From the NCBI GenBank assembly GCA_003151275.1, contig PLXC01000041.1:1126-39797 (forward strand): DNA of 38,672 nucleotides, in the 5' to 3' direction. A program made the translations under genes and the position numbers. Shown here one piece after another: positions 7,484 through 16,760 of the stretch (positions are counted from its first letter, which is position 1; each line of letters opens with the position of its first letter). This stretch comes from Candidatus Melainabacteria bacterium. Its GTDB lineage: Bacteria > Cyanobacteriota > Vampirovibrionia > Obscuribacterales > Obscuribacteraceae. Below the pieces are notes generated by a model. The model was given only the letters and a program-made list of their open reading frames with translations, was not told the DNA's origin and did no database searches.

Positions 7484-8931
7484 TGCTGAAGGTCGAAAAC
7501 CTCGGTAAGCGATTCTCTGCGGAACGCAACGTAGATGCGGTCAGTAATGTTTCATTAGAACTTGAGAGTGGACAGTTCTTAGCAGTAATTGGTCGATCCG
7601 GTTCCGGCAAATCAACTTTACTCGGAATGCTTGGTGGCATAAGTAAGCCTACATCAGGATCGGTGATAGTTGACTCAGTAAACCAATGGTCTCTCAATGA
7701 TGACGCTCACTCCGATTTCCGCAATAGAACCATTGGCTTCGTCTTCCAATTTGCCAGTTTATTGCCGACTTTGCGTGCAATAGATAATGTCGCTTTGCCT
7801 GCTTTAATAGGAGGGGGACTGGATTACAATGAAGCATATGCAAGAGCACACACGTTGCTCAATCACGTTGGACTTTCAGAACGCTTTGACTCCTTTCCGG
7901 GTCAGCTCTCCGGTGGGGAGCAAAGGCGCGTCGCGATCGCCAGAGCACTAATCAATTCACCGTCTGTGATACTGGCCGACGAGCCAACCGCGGACCTCGA
8001 TCAAGACACCGAAGAGGAAATTCTCAATCTACTCGTTGATATTCATCGGGCTTTTAAACTGACAATGGTGGTGGTAACGCACAGCAACTCGATTGCCGAG
8101 CGAGCCAATCAAGTTCTAAGAATGAATCAAGGGCGTGTGGTTTCAGTCGAGCAAGAAACTCGGATGACTTCTACTGAATCGAATACCGCGGCACCAAATA
8201 TAGTTCCTATCGACAAAAACAGTCGCACCGCCTCAGATAGTGAGAACCAAGATCGTGTAGAAGGCATTTTTAACAACACCGCCGAATTAAGTGCAGCCGA
8301 ACAAGTGCGTCTAGGTGAGGGTGTAGAGCGCCTAATTGGCCGCCTTGTCCTCTGGATAATTCCGATAATATTGTTAGTTTGGGGTTTGAACACAGGCATT
8401 GTAATGTACGAAAACAGTGTCCTGGACGCCAAAGAAAATCAACGTCTTGAGTTAGAAGAGCTGGCGATGAAGGGCTTGCGTGCCGATATTCAAAACGTCA
8501 CGGATGGGCCTGGTAAAACTTACATCGTCACCATTTATTTGCGCAATACGGTGGGCGACAAGCCCATCTATGTGATGGCGCCTGTAGTGCGGGGCTTCGT
8601 CCAGGTAGGAAGCAGCTGGCAGGAAGTATCGATGAAAGCAGTCAATACCGCGATGCCGAAGGTACTGAAAGTCACAGGTAATCAATTGTACAAATACATC
8701 TTAGAGCCAGACGTAACCGGTTACGCCGAATTACTGCCATACTACATGCACGTCAGAATCTCGAACGATATGCTCATCAGCCCAAGCGATCAACCGAAAA
8801 CCGATCTGGTCGAGCGCAATGATAACTACTATGTTTATTTAAAACCGCATAACACCGATGACGCGACTATCCTCAAGAAGATGAAGTTCCCAGGAAAACC
8901 GCCGGTGTGGATTCCGATGCCACCACATTGA
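7483..8931 (+). CDS. LolD/MacB-like ABC ATPase fused to a membrane anchor and C-terminal domain
   Basis: The protein has 482 residues; its ATG overlaps the permease stop by one base, so translation is coupled. Residues 1-225 are a complete ABC ATPase: Walker A GRSGSGKST (37-45), Q-loop Q89, signature LSGGEQRRV (142-150), Walker B VILADE (162-167) and switch H200. Family members usually end near residue 225-240. Here a polar linker follows (226-286), then one membrane helix (VLWIIPIILLVWGLNTGIVM, about 289-308), then a charged helix and a beta-rich domain to residue 482 that should lie outside the cytoplasm. I do not recognise that domain. The fusion tethers the ATPase to the membrane and may place a sensor or partner-binding domain next to the exported copper enzyme. 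Confidence 0.88.
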   Translation: MLKVENLGKRFSAERNVDAVSNVSLELESGQFLAVIGRSGSGKSTLLGMLGGISKPTSGSVIVDSVNQWSLNDDAHSDFRNRTIGFVFQFASLLPTLRAIDNVALPALIGGGLDYNEAYARAHTLLNHVGLSERFDSFPGQLSGGEQRRVAIARALINSPSVILADEPTADLDQDTEEEILNLLVDIHRAFKLTMVVVTHSNSIAERANQVLRMNQGRVVSVEQETRMTSTESNTAAPNIVPIDKNSRTASDSENQDRVEGIFNNTAELSAAEQVRLGEGVERLIGRLVLWIIPIILLVWGLNTGIVMYENSVLDAKENQRLELEELAMKGLRADIQNVTDGPGKTYIVTIYLRNTVGDKPIYVMAPVVRGFVQVGSSWQEVSMKAVNTAMPKVLKVTGNQLYKYILEPDVTGYAELLPYYMHVRISNDMLISPSDQPKTDLVERNDNYYVYLKPHNTDDATILKKMKFPGKPPVWIPMPPH

Positions 8932-9196
8932 GAATCGTGGCATTGATGGAGAAAGTTATTCAAGGTGCCAAACTCATCGAATCTAATTCCATAATACAAA
9001 ATCCCAATTCCATATATCGAATCCCGATCTGTATTTCGAATGCCATCCCACACGTAGAGACCCAATTCCTTAATAAGAACAATCCAGATATAGATCACGA
9101 AATCACTAAATTTTCCCAACCAGATCGCATATCCTGACACGAGTTTGCCACATCCCCTTTGCATAATGTGTTCCTAACCCGCGAGGACCAACAAAA

Positions 9197-9457
9197 GTGC
9201 AAGACGAACAATGCGCTCAAATCCGCAAATTTGCCCAACAGAGAGTCGTGCGTCAAGGCTCCACGCACCCAAATTCGCAGATAACGCGGCTTCCCGACGG
9301 CACCCAGGTAGCATGCAATGTCAGTGGACATATCGATTTTGCGCTGTTCAACAACGGAATGGCGATGAACAAATTCGAGTCTTACGTCATAGTTGCTAAC
9401 ACATCTAATGGTCACTGGTTTAGAGATAAGAAATGCAATTGGCACAGCTGGGACTAG
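9197..9457 (+). CDS. Possible small hypothetical protein
   Basis: A GTG-started frame of 86 residues follows a GAGG ten bases upstream. The product is polar, with a beta-like stretch ITRLPDGTQVACNVSGHIDF, and contains no motif I recognise. Codon use is plausible for this genome and better than the opposite-strand frame (9095-9511), which reads as a shadow. The stop codon coincides with the start of an inverted repeat. Isolated position and lack of family features keep the confidence low. Confidence 0.25.
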   Translation: MQDEQCAQIRKFAQQRVVRQGSTHPNSQITRLPDGTQVACNVSGHIDFALFNNGMAMNKFESYVIVANTSNGHWFRDKKCNWHSWD

Positions 9458-9502
9458 ACTTTCGAAAGTTAGGCCATAGCCCAGATTCCTGGTTCGAAAG
9501 TC
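9457..9502. repeat. 10-bp perfect inverted repeat
   Basis: GACTTTCGAA (9457-9466) is the exact reverse complement of TTCGAAAGTC (9493-9502), with 26 bases between. The arms could form a hairpin at the end of the small reading frame that stops at 9457, or act as a protein-binding site. There is no T-run after the right arm, so a standard intrinsic terminator is unlikely on the plus strand. Confidence 0.45.
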
Positions 9503-9680
9503 GAAAAACAATTCTATAAAACTGTGTCCAGAATAATGGGTGACCGTATAGACACGGTTGCCCTTGTTAATTTGTCTGCGCTTAAGCTTCTAGCTTAAAT
9601 GCCAGAACTTGTTGAAAATTATAGGGCTAGGACACAACTTTTTCACAAGTTATTCCTATAGTACGAAAGCCCTTGACATA

Positions 9681-9712
9681 CCCGCCCATTCAATTGCCCA
9701 TCACCGGGCGGG
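9681..9712. promoter_or_regulatory. GC-rich hairpin in the leader of the giant gene
   Basis: CCCGCCC (9681-9687) pairs perfectly with GGGCGGG (9706-9712) around an 18-base loop. A second small hairpin follows (TTCAC 9721-9725 with GTGAA 9736-9740). Both lie 100-160 bases ahead of the ATG at 9840, where they could affect transcription elongation or mRNA stability. No known riboswitch consensus was recognised. Confidence 0.3.
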
Positions 9713-9839
9713 AAATCGAATTCACTGCCCGCCGCGTGAAGGAGACAACTCTTCCAAGGGAGGCAGCACGTTCATTCGAACTTGCTGGTTCGTTCGTGTG
9801 CCTCACCGCGCCCTGATTCTTAGTACGAGGAAACCTACC

Positions 9840-12800
9840 ATGCCAGTCGACACCGAACAGCAACCGAAGAAAGCTGACGACTCCATTACGGACAAGCACA
9901 CGTCGAACAGTGACAAATCCAATGAACGCATGCGCTCTGAAGTCTCTGATCCCCAAAACCGCCAACTGTGGAAACTGATCGCCGAAAAGAACGCGGCAAG
10001 TCTGCCTCAGCTAGCAGTGGACGGAGCTGTTGACGCGCCAAAGATTCAATCCGGTTCGGACGCGCAGAAGCCAGCTCCACCCAAACTAGACGCCGAGACC
10101 GTCCAACGCTACGCGCTCGAACTTCATCAGGCGATCAACCGACACAACGACGGATTCATAGGTATCGGCAGCGGCAACGATCCAGACAACAAAAAAATCA
10201 CCGATTTGTTAGACAGTCTGACTGCGGCAGATCGTAAAGCAATCGAAAACGCATACGTAAACATCGACGGCAACAGTGACCATCGCAGCCTGCGAACTGA
10301 GTTGAAGGATCGGCTGGGTGGCGAAGATTTCAGAAAAACAGAGGCAATCTTAAACAGACGCGACGGTCGCGCAAATGACGCCGGCAACTTGATGGTATCG
10401 CTGTCGGCAATAAACGATGATCGCGGTGATGGCGAGCGCAGAGTGCTCGAAACTTTTGCTACCCTGAATTCTGAGCAAGAAAAACAACTGCAAGACGACT
10501 TCAAAAAAGACTACGGTATGACCGTCGACGAAGCTCTGAAAAAATTTGACGTTTCGGGCGACGCCATGAAAGCCATAGGCTTCCTGCGCAAACCAGTGGA
10601 TCAACGTACCGCCCAAGACATCGAAGACTTTGCTCACTTCGCCATCGATCACAAGAATTTGGATTATTTCGGCATCGCATTAAGAGGCGACACCCCGGCA
10701 GCCGTAGAAGCTAGAAAGAAACTAAGCTCCGATGATGATTTCAAAAAACAGATTTCCGAAGCGTTCAAAGTCCACAAAGATGGAGGCGCTCTCGGCTTCA
10801 TCAAAAATGTCGTCAGCGACATTCCTGGCGGCGACTTTCTCGTCGGTGGCGTTAATCTAATCGAAGGCATAGCTAAAGGAGATCTGAATTTCGATCGATT
10901 AACTGAAGGCACCACAATCGACAAATTGAGAGGCGCCGTTTCGAGCAAAGAAGTTGATAGCAAACTCTTGCAAGCAATGGACATTCTCCACAGCGGTCAT
11001 GTTTCCCTAGCAACAATCGCGGCCGACAACACAGGTTCAATTTTCGGATGGTTTGACAATAAAAAAGCTATTGGTAATGCTGCTGACAATGCGACCGATG
11101 GCGAACGGCAGCTCTTCTCCAAGGGCTACGAACTGGCAAAGAACGGCGGCAAGCCTGGATCAGATGAAGACAAAAACGCTTTAGATTTTTACAACAGCAT
11201 CCATAAAGCATTTGATGATGCCGGCAATGGCAGCGAAAGCGCAAAATGGCAAGATAAATTGCTCAACGGCAAAGACGGATCCATAATCTCGTCAACTGCA
11301 GAAGGTGACGGAAAAAATGGAAGATTTGCCGCGGTTGAATCACTCAGTAAAACCGATTGGGAAAAGCTCAAAGATCCGACAACAGGACCAGCATTCAGAA
11401 AAGAAATTGAAGAATACATCGGCAAATTTACAGACAAAGATGAAACAAAAGAGCTGCTCAAATTAATCGACAGAAAAGTTGCAGCAGCGAGTTACGAAGA
11501 CTCGCAAAAGATAAATCGATCATTGTTTGATGTAATTCAGCAAAACAAGGGACATGATTTCCTCATCTTCGGTACTTCCTATGACGGCAAGAATGTGACT
11601 GCGGCAATCGCCGGGCTCAGTGCGGACGAAGCTTCAAAATACAAAAATGACACTGCATTCCGCACCGATGTCGATAAGTTTGTCAACGACAATCTCGATG
11701 GTGCAGAAAAAACATACGCAAAGCGTTTGCTCTCGCAAGTTGCTGAAACAGGCAAGCCGGCCGAACAAGGTCCAGTGGATAAGCTGCTTAGCGACAACAT
11801 CAATAAAGTGGAAGCCAAAGATGCGATTGGCGACATCGAAGCTGTGCTGAAGGACGATAAACTTCGTCAGAAACTTGCTGGCCCGGAAGCTTCACTGAAT
11901 GACGAAGAGAAGCAAATCAAGAAAACTATAGATGGCTACATCCAAAGCGCACTACTGACCAAGTTTGGCCCTGCAGCTGTAGAAGGTGGCGCCCAAGCCT
12001 ATGAGGAACCATATCTCAAGACATTGTATGCCACAGGTCGTCTCTCCGTTGAGCAGAAAGCCGAACTTGGATTGCGCACCAAGGCATTCTTCGTTGACGC
12101 TTCCACCGCAAGTCCTGAAGAACGTCAAAAGCTCTATGACAGCAAATTGATCAATGACGACGAGAAGAAGCTGATCGACACTCTCGTGAAACAAGGCGGC
12201 AAGATGGATCTCGCCGATGAAATCCGATCGTTTGTACTGAAAGACGGAACGGACGTAAATCAGTTTAAAGACAGACTAAAAGCGCTATCGCCTGATGAAA
12301 AACAGCAACTGCGCGATGAATATACGAAAAAATATGGCTCCGCTCTGGATGATGATCTGTTAGGTCGAGTCAATACTGCTGAACGAAATGACTTCCGCAC
12401 ATACTTGACGGCTACATCCGTTGATGGACGACAAGACTATTATGACAATCTAGAACGGGCATTGAGGAGCAAATCAGGATTTTCACCAGACGGCTCGGAA
12501 GAAGTGCTGGACCGCTCTTTGACTGATCAAGCCGCCATGCTTACTGACTTTCAATCGCGATTCGAAAAACTGCCACCAGATAAACAAGAACAAGCCAACA
12601 AGTATTTCACCGAAGCACTCAAAGATTACCAAACATCAAAAGAAGCATTCGCTGACAAACTTTACCAGGTAGCAGTAATAGTTGGTGGTATTGCCGTCGG
12701 TGTCGCCACGGGCGGAGTTGGACTGGTAGCTCTTGCTACTGTTGCAGCAGTTGGCGCAGTTGGCAGAATCGCTTTGAAGAAAGCCATTGAAGGCAATGAC

Positions 12801-15800
12801 TACGACCTCAGTCTTAGCAACGTTCTTAAAGATGGGGCGATCGGCGCAGTCACAGCTGGTCTCTCAGTTGTAGGACCCGAGACAATTGGCGCCTTTGCCG
12901 GTGTTGGCAAAGTCGCTGCAGAACGCTTTGTCGCCACAGCGGGAGAAGAGCTAGTCCAACAAGGTCTAAAGCAAGGTGGCACTGACATTGTCGAAAAAGA
13001 AGTAAACAATTTAGTCGCTCACGCAGTTGTTCGTGGGGAACCGATTTCTGAACAGGCGATCAGTCAAGTAGTCGACAAAGCAGCCGCTGAAGGAATTACT
13101 CCTGCCCAGCGCGCCGCCTTGGAAAGCGCGCTGAAAACGTCCATACAAGATGGTGGCAAGCAAGTCTCGGAAGATGCTATAAAATCCACACTTTCCGGCA
13201 CGCTTCGTCAAGCAGGCGTGTTCGGTACCATAGGCGGTACCGCCAACGTAGCGATTGAAACATCAGTCGGAATCGCCAATGGCAACTTGGACATATCTCA
13301 ATTGCCAAAGGCTTTTGCCACCGGCTTCGCAGTTGGTTCGACTCTATCTGTCGGTTTCGAGGCACTTTCGAGAGGAGCCGCTCACTTCAAATCGAATGGA
13401 CCAGAAATTACAGCCGGCACCTCTGAACATCTCGACCTGAAATTCACGAAATCGGAAGACGGCGCAATTACCGTCAAAGCTCCCGATGGCAAAGAAATCG
13501 ATCTAACTGTGAAGGTCGGCGATAAGACTGAGACGATTCACGTCGACAGCAATGGAACGAAGCTTCCCGATGGCGCAGAAGGACTTGGCATAAAGAACGC
13601 AGAATTATCGAGTCCAAAGGTGCAAGCGCTTGACGATTCCGGCACAGTAATCGCGCCGAAAGATTCAAGCAATCCGATACCAGGTGCACCTAAACTGGCC
13701 GAAATAGGATCTCAGCCAGGCATCGTAAATGGCGGACCAGCTTGGTTTGGTGCTGAGTCTGCGCCAATGCCTATCCAATTTGGAAGACTAGCAGACACTC
13801 GAATCCGCGTCGATGGACAAGACGTTCCAGTTCACAATGGCACGATTCAAATTGGTCGGGAGTCCATGACCAATCTTGGTGATATCAGAGTCTCAAGAGA
13901 TCAAGGAACGCTTAGATGGAACCAAGCGGATCATAGTTTCTACTTTACAGATAGATCGTCGAACGGAACATACGTTATGCAAGGCGATCAATTCGTTCGC
14001 CTTCCAAAAAATCAAGAAGTGAAAATAAACCCCAATCAGGAAATTCGTCTGGGTGCCGTTAATGGTCCCAAACTTGAATTCTTTAATTTGAATCAATCTG
14101 GACCTATCCCCACCGTCGATAGACAAATTTACATCAATGGTGAGCCCTCAAATTTCCAAAATGGTGCCATCGAATTAGGTCGTGCCCACCAAACATTCAG
14201 CAACGACGACCTTGTTTCTCGCTTAGTCTCAAACAATCATGGCACCATTAAAGTGGATGAAGCAACTGGTCAATACATCTACACCGATCACTCGACCAAC
14301 GGTTCATTTATCAAGCACGCCAATGGACAAATTGAAAGAATCCATAATGCACAAATTTATCTGAATGCTAGCGACGAAATCCATCTTGGCTTTAAGGATG
14401 GACCGCTCGTCAAAGTGCAAGATACTCCTGGTCGCCAACTATCAGACGGAAGTGTTTTATACAGACGTGCAGAGGGAGACTGGATCGCCAAACAAGACGG
14501 TACAAGAGTGCTAGACAATCGAGCTGGCGCTCGAATAACGGTAAACAAAGAAGGGCAAGTAATCAGTGCAGATTCTGCCTACGGAATTGGCAGCAAGTAT
14601 GAATACGGAGCGAACGGACAACTCCAAGCCGTCAAATATGCTGATGGTTCCGAATGGAGCACTACAGACGGTACCAATTGGGTAATCAGGAATAAAGGCG
14701 GAGCAGAAACTAACTACACAGGCAAGATTAGCGTAGAAAGAGATGGAGCAATTCGTATAGAAGACTCAACAGGCAAAGCAACCATCAGACATGCAGACGG
14801 CTCTGAAGAAGTCCATTGGCCGGGTCGGCAAATCGAATACAAGAATGCCAATGCAGCCATTGAATCGCAAAAGCTGGAAGCACTGGCTCGCTATAACTTC
14901 CCAGATGAAGGACAAGCGAATCGCTTTCTAAATCTAATGAGAGACGTCGAAAAGCGAGGCTTGCCACCAGCTGAACTGGCTGAAACATATCGCCAAGTCA
15001 ACCGACTGTTGTCGGCCTCAGATGGCGCCACATTGGGACCAATCGACCGTGCGCGTTTGTCAGAACAAATTTTGTACGAAACTGCTTATCCAGGTTCGAT
15101 AGACCAAGGAAACAACAGCACCTGCAACGTCACCTGCCTGGAAACAAGAGCATTTGAAGCGGATCCTGCATCAGCGGCTCGCCTGATCACAGATGTGGCC
15201 CTGACTGGCAAATATGTAACACCACAAGGAGTGTCAGTTGATATTGAGCGGACTGGCGGATTGATACCAGATGCAGAGTCACAACGCTCCCTTCAAAGTC
15301 ATTTCGTAAACGGAAGATTCGACGACGTAAAGATCGACGGTAGCAGAACATACGCCGGGCAAATATTTGAAAACACCGCTGTTAACATACACTATGCAGA
15401 CGTCATGTCAGGCGCGAGCCTTAGTCGCAATGGTTATGTATACCAACCTGGAGATGTGATCCAGTACAGGAAAGACCCGGTGGCACCAGGGGCGAAAGGA
15501 ACTGGCGAACACCTTGTTGCATTAAGAAGAACCGCGGATGGCAGTTACGAAACGATTCCGATTCGAGAGGCACCGGGCTTATTTACATCCGAGTTAGGAG
15601 ACATTTACAATCGCATCGTGCCGGGTAAAGATGCAAACGGAGCCCCAATCAATGGCAACGAGTCAGGTATTATCGTCGGAGGTCCTCACTACAAAGGATC
15701 GACTAAGGTATTAAGCGCGGGCAACAAACAAGAATTGGAAAACATTTTGTTAAGCGCACAATACAACCACAAACTGCCACTTGTTTTAGAAGTTGACACC

Positions 15801-16121
15801 CGCGATCCGATTTTCAAGGCGTTTCAAGGAGCTGGTGGCAGCGGCGGCGCTCACGTAGTTACCGTTGAAGGAGTCCATTGGGCGCAAGGTCCTGATGGAA
15901 ACCCGATCTTAAAAGTAGACATCTTCAATCAATGGGGATTGAGTTCGAATCGAGTGGGCAAAAATGCCATTGACGCCAGCGACCTGTTCAGAGCCACTTT
16001 AGCAAGAGACAAACAAGGAAATCTATATCCCCCACCGCCTCCACAACCGCGGCCACTGCCGCCACCGTCGGTGCAAGTACCGCACCCTTTACCACTAGCA
16101 GTCGCCGCCTCCACAAATTAG
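9840..16121 (+). CDS. 2093-residue multidomain protein: annexin-like repeats, two FHA domains, papain/calpain-like C-terminal peptidase
   Basis: ATG 9840 is chosen because GAGGA lies nine bases upstream. No signal peptide. Residues ~90-170 (with SLTAADRKAIENAY and LKDRLGGEDF), ~200-250 and ~806-860 (LSPDEKQQLRDEYTKKYG) resemble annexin repeats within a long helical region. A glycine/alanine hydrophobic stretch (~940-980) could enter a membrane. FHA domain 1 (~1315-1415) has IGRES, VSRDQGTL and DRSSNGTY; FHA domain 2 (~1425-1525) has LGRAH, VSNNHGTI and DHSTNGSF. Both look fit to bind phosphothreonine, although the first has Q in place of the usual H. YD-like repeats follow (~1540-1680). The C-terminus fits a papain-fold peptidase: Q1756 and C1762 (IDQGNNSTCNV), H2005 (GGAHVVTV) and N2030 (IFNQWG). 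A proline-rich tail ends it. I cannot name its substrate; a self-processing or effector-like protein is possible. Confidence 0.85.
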   Translation: MPVDTEQQPKKADDSITDKHTSNSDKSNERMRSEVSDPQNRQLWKLIAEKNAASLPQLAVDGAVDAPKIQSGSDAQKPAPPKLDAETVQRYALELHQAINRHNDGFIGIGSGNDPDNKKITDLLDSLTAADRKAIENAYVNIDGNSDHRSLRTELKDRLGGEDFRKTEAILNRRDGRANDAGNLMVSLSAINDDRGDGERRVLETFATLNSEQEKQLQDDFKKDYGMTVDEALKKFDVSGDAMKAIGFLRKPVDQRTAQDIEDFAHFAIDHKNLDYFGIALRGDTPAAVEARKKLSSDDDFKKQISEAFKVHKDGGALGFIKNVVSDIPGGDFLVGGVNLIEGIAKGDLNFDRLTEGTTIDKLRGAVSSKEVDSKLLQAMDILHSGHVSLATIAADNTGSIFGWFDNKKAIGNAADNATDGERQLFSKGYELAKNGGKPGSDEDKNALDFYNSIHKAFDDAGNGSESAKWQDKLLNGKDGSIISSTAEGDGKNGRFAAVESLSKTDWEKLKDPTTGPAFRKEIEEYIGKFTDKDETKELLKLIDRKVAAASYEDSQKINRSLFDVIQQNKGHDFLIFGTSYDGKNVTAAIAGLSADEASKYKNDTAFRTDVDKFVNDNLDGAEKTYAKRLLSQVAETGKPAEQGPVDKLLSDNINKVEAKDAIGDIEAVLKDDKLRQKLAGPEASLNDEEKQIKKTIDGYIQSALLTKFGPAAVEGGAQAYEEPYLKTLYATGRLSVEQKAELGLRTKAFFVDASTASPEERQKLYDSKLINDDEKKLIDTLVKQGGKMDLADEIRSFVLKDGTDVNQFKDRLKALSPDEKQQLRDEYTKKYGSALDDDLLGRVNTAERNDFRTYLTATSVDGRQDYYDNLERALRSKSGFSPDGSEEVLDRSLTDQAAMLTDFQSRFEKLPPDKQEQANKYFTEALKDYQTSKEAFADKLYQVAVIVGGIAVGVATGGVGLVALATVAAVGAVGRIALKKAIEGNDYDLSLSNVLKDGAIGAVTAGLSVVGPETIGAFAGVGKVAAERFVATAGEELVQQGLKQGGTDIVEKEVNNLVAHAVVRGEPISEQAISQVVDKAAAEGITPAQRAALESALKTSIQDGGKQVSEDAIKSTLSGTLRQAGVFGTIGGTANVAIETSVGIANGNLDISQLPKAFATGFAVGSTLSVGFEALSRGAAHFKSNGPEITAGTSEHLDLKFTKSEDGAITVKAPDGKEIDLTVKVGDKTETIHVDSNGTKLPDGAEGLGIKNAELSSPKVQALDDSGTVIAPKDSSNPIPGAPKLAEIGSQPGIVNGGPAWFGAESAPMPIQFGRLADTRIRVDGQDVPVHNGTIQIGRESMTNLGDIRVSRDQGTLRWNQADHSFYFTDRSSNGTYVMQGDQFVRLPKNQEVKINPNQEIRLGAVNGPKLEFFNLNQSGPIPTVDRQIYINGEPSNFQNGAIELGRAHQTFSNDDLVSRLVSNNHGTIKVDEATGQYIYTDHSTNGSFIKHANGQIERIHNAQIYLNASDEIHLGFKDGPLVKVQDTPGRQLSDGSVLYRRAEGDWIAKQDGTRVLDNRAGARITVNKEGQVISADSAYGIGSKYEYGANGQLQAVKYADGSEWSTTDGTNWVIRNKGGAETNYTGKISVERDGAIRIEDSTGKATIRHADGSEEVHWPGRQIEYKNANAAIESQKLEALARYNFPDEGQANRFLNLMRDVEKRGLPPAELAETYRQVNRLLSASDGATLGPIDRARLSEQILYETAYPGSIDQGNNSTCNVTCLETRAFEADPASAARLITDVALTGKYVTPQGVSVDIERTGGLIPDAESQRSLQSHFVNGRFDDVKIDGSRTYAGQIFENTAVNIHYADVMSGASLSRNGYVYQPGDVIQYRKDPVAPGAKGTGEHLVALRRTADGSYETIPIREAPGLFTSELGDIYNRIVPGKDANGAPINGNESGIIVGGPHYKGSTKVLSAGNKQELENILLSAQYNHKLPLVLEVDTRDPIFKAFQGAGGSGGAHVVTVEGVHWAQGPDGNPILKVDIFNQWGLSSNRVGKNAIDASDLFRATLARDKQGNLYPPPPPQPRPLPPPSVQVPHPLPLAVAASTN

Positions 16122-16145
16122 TATGATAGTAAGGATCCAAATCAA

Positions 16146-16670
16146 ATGAGAATCGAGACAACCAACATGCTCCGCAACCACGGACAAGTCAAAACCATGG
16201 AAATACCGTCTTCCTGGCAGGCATTGGAGCAGGTCGATCGCGGCACGGCCAGCCCTTCCTGGTTATCATTCGGACCTGACACACTCAAAGACGTAGAGCT
16301 GTGTCTGTATTACCGAGGTCGGCCGCTAACTGGTAACGCGCAGGACACCCTGAAAAATTTACTTGCACTGCCTCCATGCCAACTCACTTCAAAACAACTT
16401 GAATCTATTGGTGAAGTCTTGAGAGACGCTAGCCTTGCCGAGGCCTTCAATTTTTTGAATGCACGCACTCAAGACTGGAACGGTCGGCGAGTGCTCATCA
16501 TTGAGGGAAGGTGGAATCAAATGGTCGCCGATCGATTTTGGATGTTTGTGCCTACAGGCGTTGAATGCGAAGCGGTGCAAGAGATTTGGTTTCAAGCGCC
16601 TGTTGAACAATATCCCGCTCAGTTAAAGCACGCTCGCCAGGCGCTAGGATCAATTAAGTGGATTGATTGA
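16146..16670 (+). CDS. Hypothetical protein downstream of the giant FHA/peptidase gene
   Basis: The protein has 174 residues, starts 24 bases after the giant gene, and has an AAGGA about eleven bases before its ATG, so it is probably in the same operon. The sequence is soluble with no signal peptide. Its C-terminal half, NGRRVLIIEGRWNQMVADRFWMFVP then EIWFQAPVEQY and HARQALGSIKWI, has an alternating strand/helix pattern, and the W- and F-rich strands suggest a small beta-sandwich. I recognise no family. Position right after an FHA/peptidase protein makes a chaperone, inhibitor or immunity-like partner conceivable, but this is inference from place only. Its last codons lie in a tandem repeat. 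Confidence 0.75.
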   Translation: MRIETTNMLRNHGQVKTMEIPSSWQALEQVDRGTASPSWLSFGPDTLKDVELCLYYRGRPLTGNAQDTLKNLLALPPCQLTSKQLESIGEVLRDASLAEAFNFLNARTQDWNGRRVLIIEGRWNQMVADRFWMFVPTGVECEAVQEIWFQAPVEQYPAQLKHARQALGSIKWID

Positions 16671-16760
16671 GGAAGCTTCGCGCGCAGTTAGATGCATTGA
16701 TTGAGGAAGCTTCGCGCGCTCAGTTAGGTGCATTGATTGAGGCGAGCTTCGCACGATAAG
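16662..16760. repeat. Tandem repeat of ~34-36 bp, nearly three copies
   Basis: Copies begin at 16662, 16696 and 16732 with ATTGATTGAGG and share AGCTTCGCGCG (AGCTTCGCACG in the last) and, in the first two, CAGTTAG(A/G)TGC. The first copy includes the stop codon of the 174-residue protein and the third includes the last codons of the convergent minus-strand gene, so the array spans the whole gap and both 3' ends. This may be a slipped duplication that created the present gene ends. Confidence 0.8.

Larger units (their letters stand above)
8932..9839. other. Long spacer before the giant gene
   Basis: About 900 bases lie between the ABC operon and the ATG of the 2093-residue protein. It holds one weak small reading frame (9197-9457), an inverted repeat (9457-9502), short A/T-rich imperfect repeats of AATTCCATA type near 8980-9015, and a GC-rich hairpin in the probable leader (9681-9712). 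The frame of the giant gene is open upstream to 9609, but the stretch before 9840 has no ribosome site and reads unlike the rest of the protein. Promoters for the giant gene should be here; I could not pick one with confidence. Confidence 0.5.

Noticed and set aside
9485..9510. T-arm-like GGTTCGAAAG, considered as part of a tRNA
   Set aside because: No acceptor, D or anticodon stems can be built around it; it is one arm of an inverted repeat.
8835..9511. Two minus-strand frames (109 and 138 codons) in the spacer before the giant gene
   Set aside because: No ribosome site or family signature, one overlaps the ATPase gene, and aromatic/isoleucine-rich composition comes from A/T-rich repeats.
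9609..9839. 77 additional codons in frame ahead of the giant protein
   Set aside because: TTG 9609 has no ribosome site, the segment is compositionally unlike the rest, and ATG 9840 has a good GAGGA.
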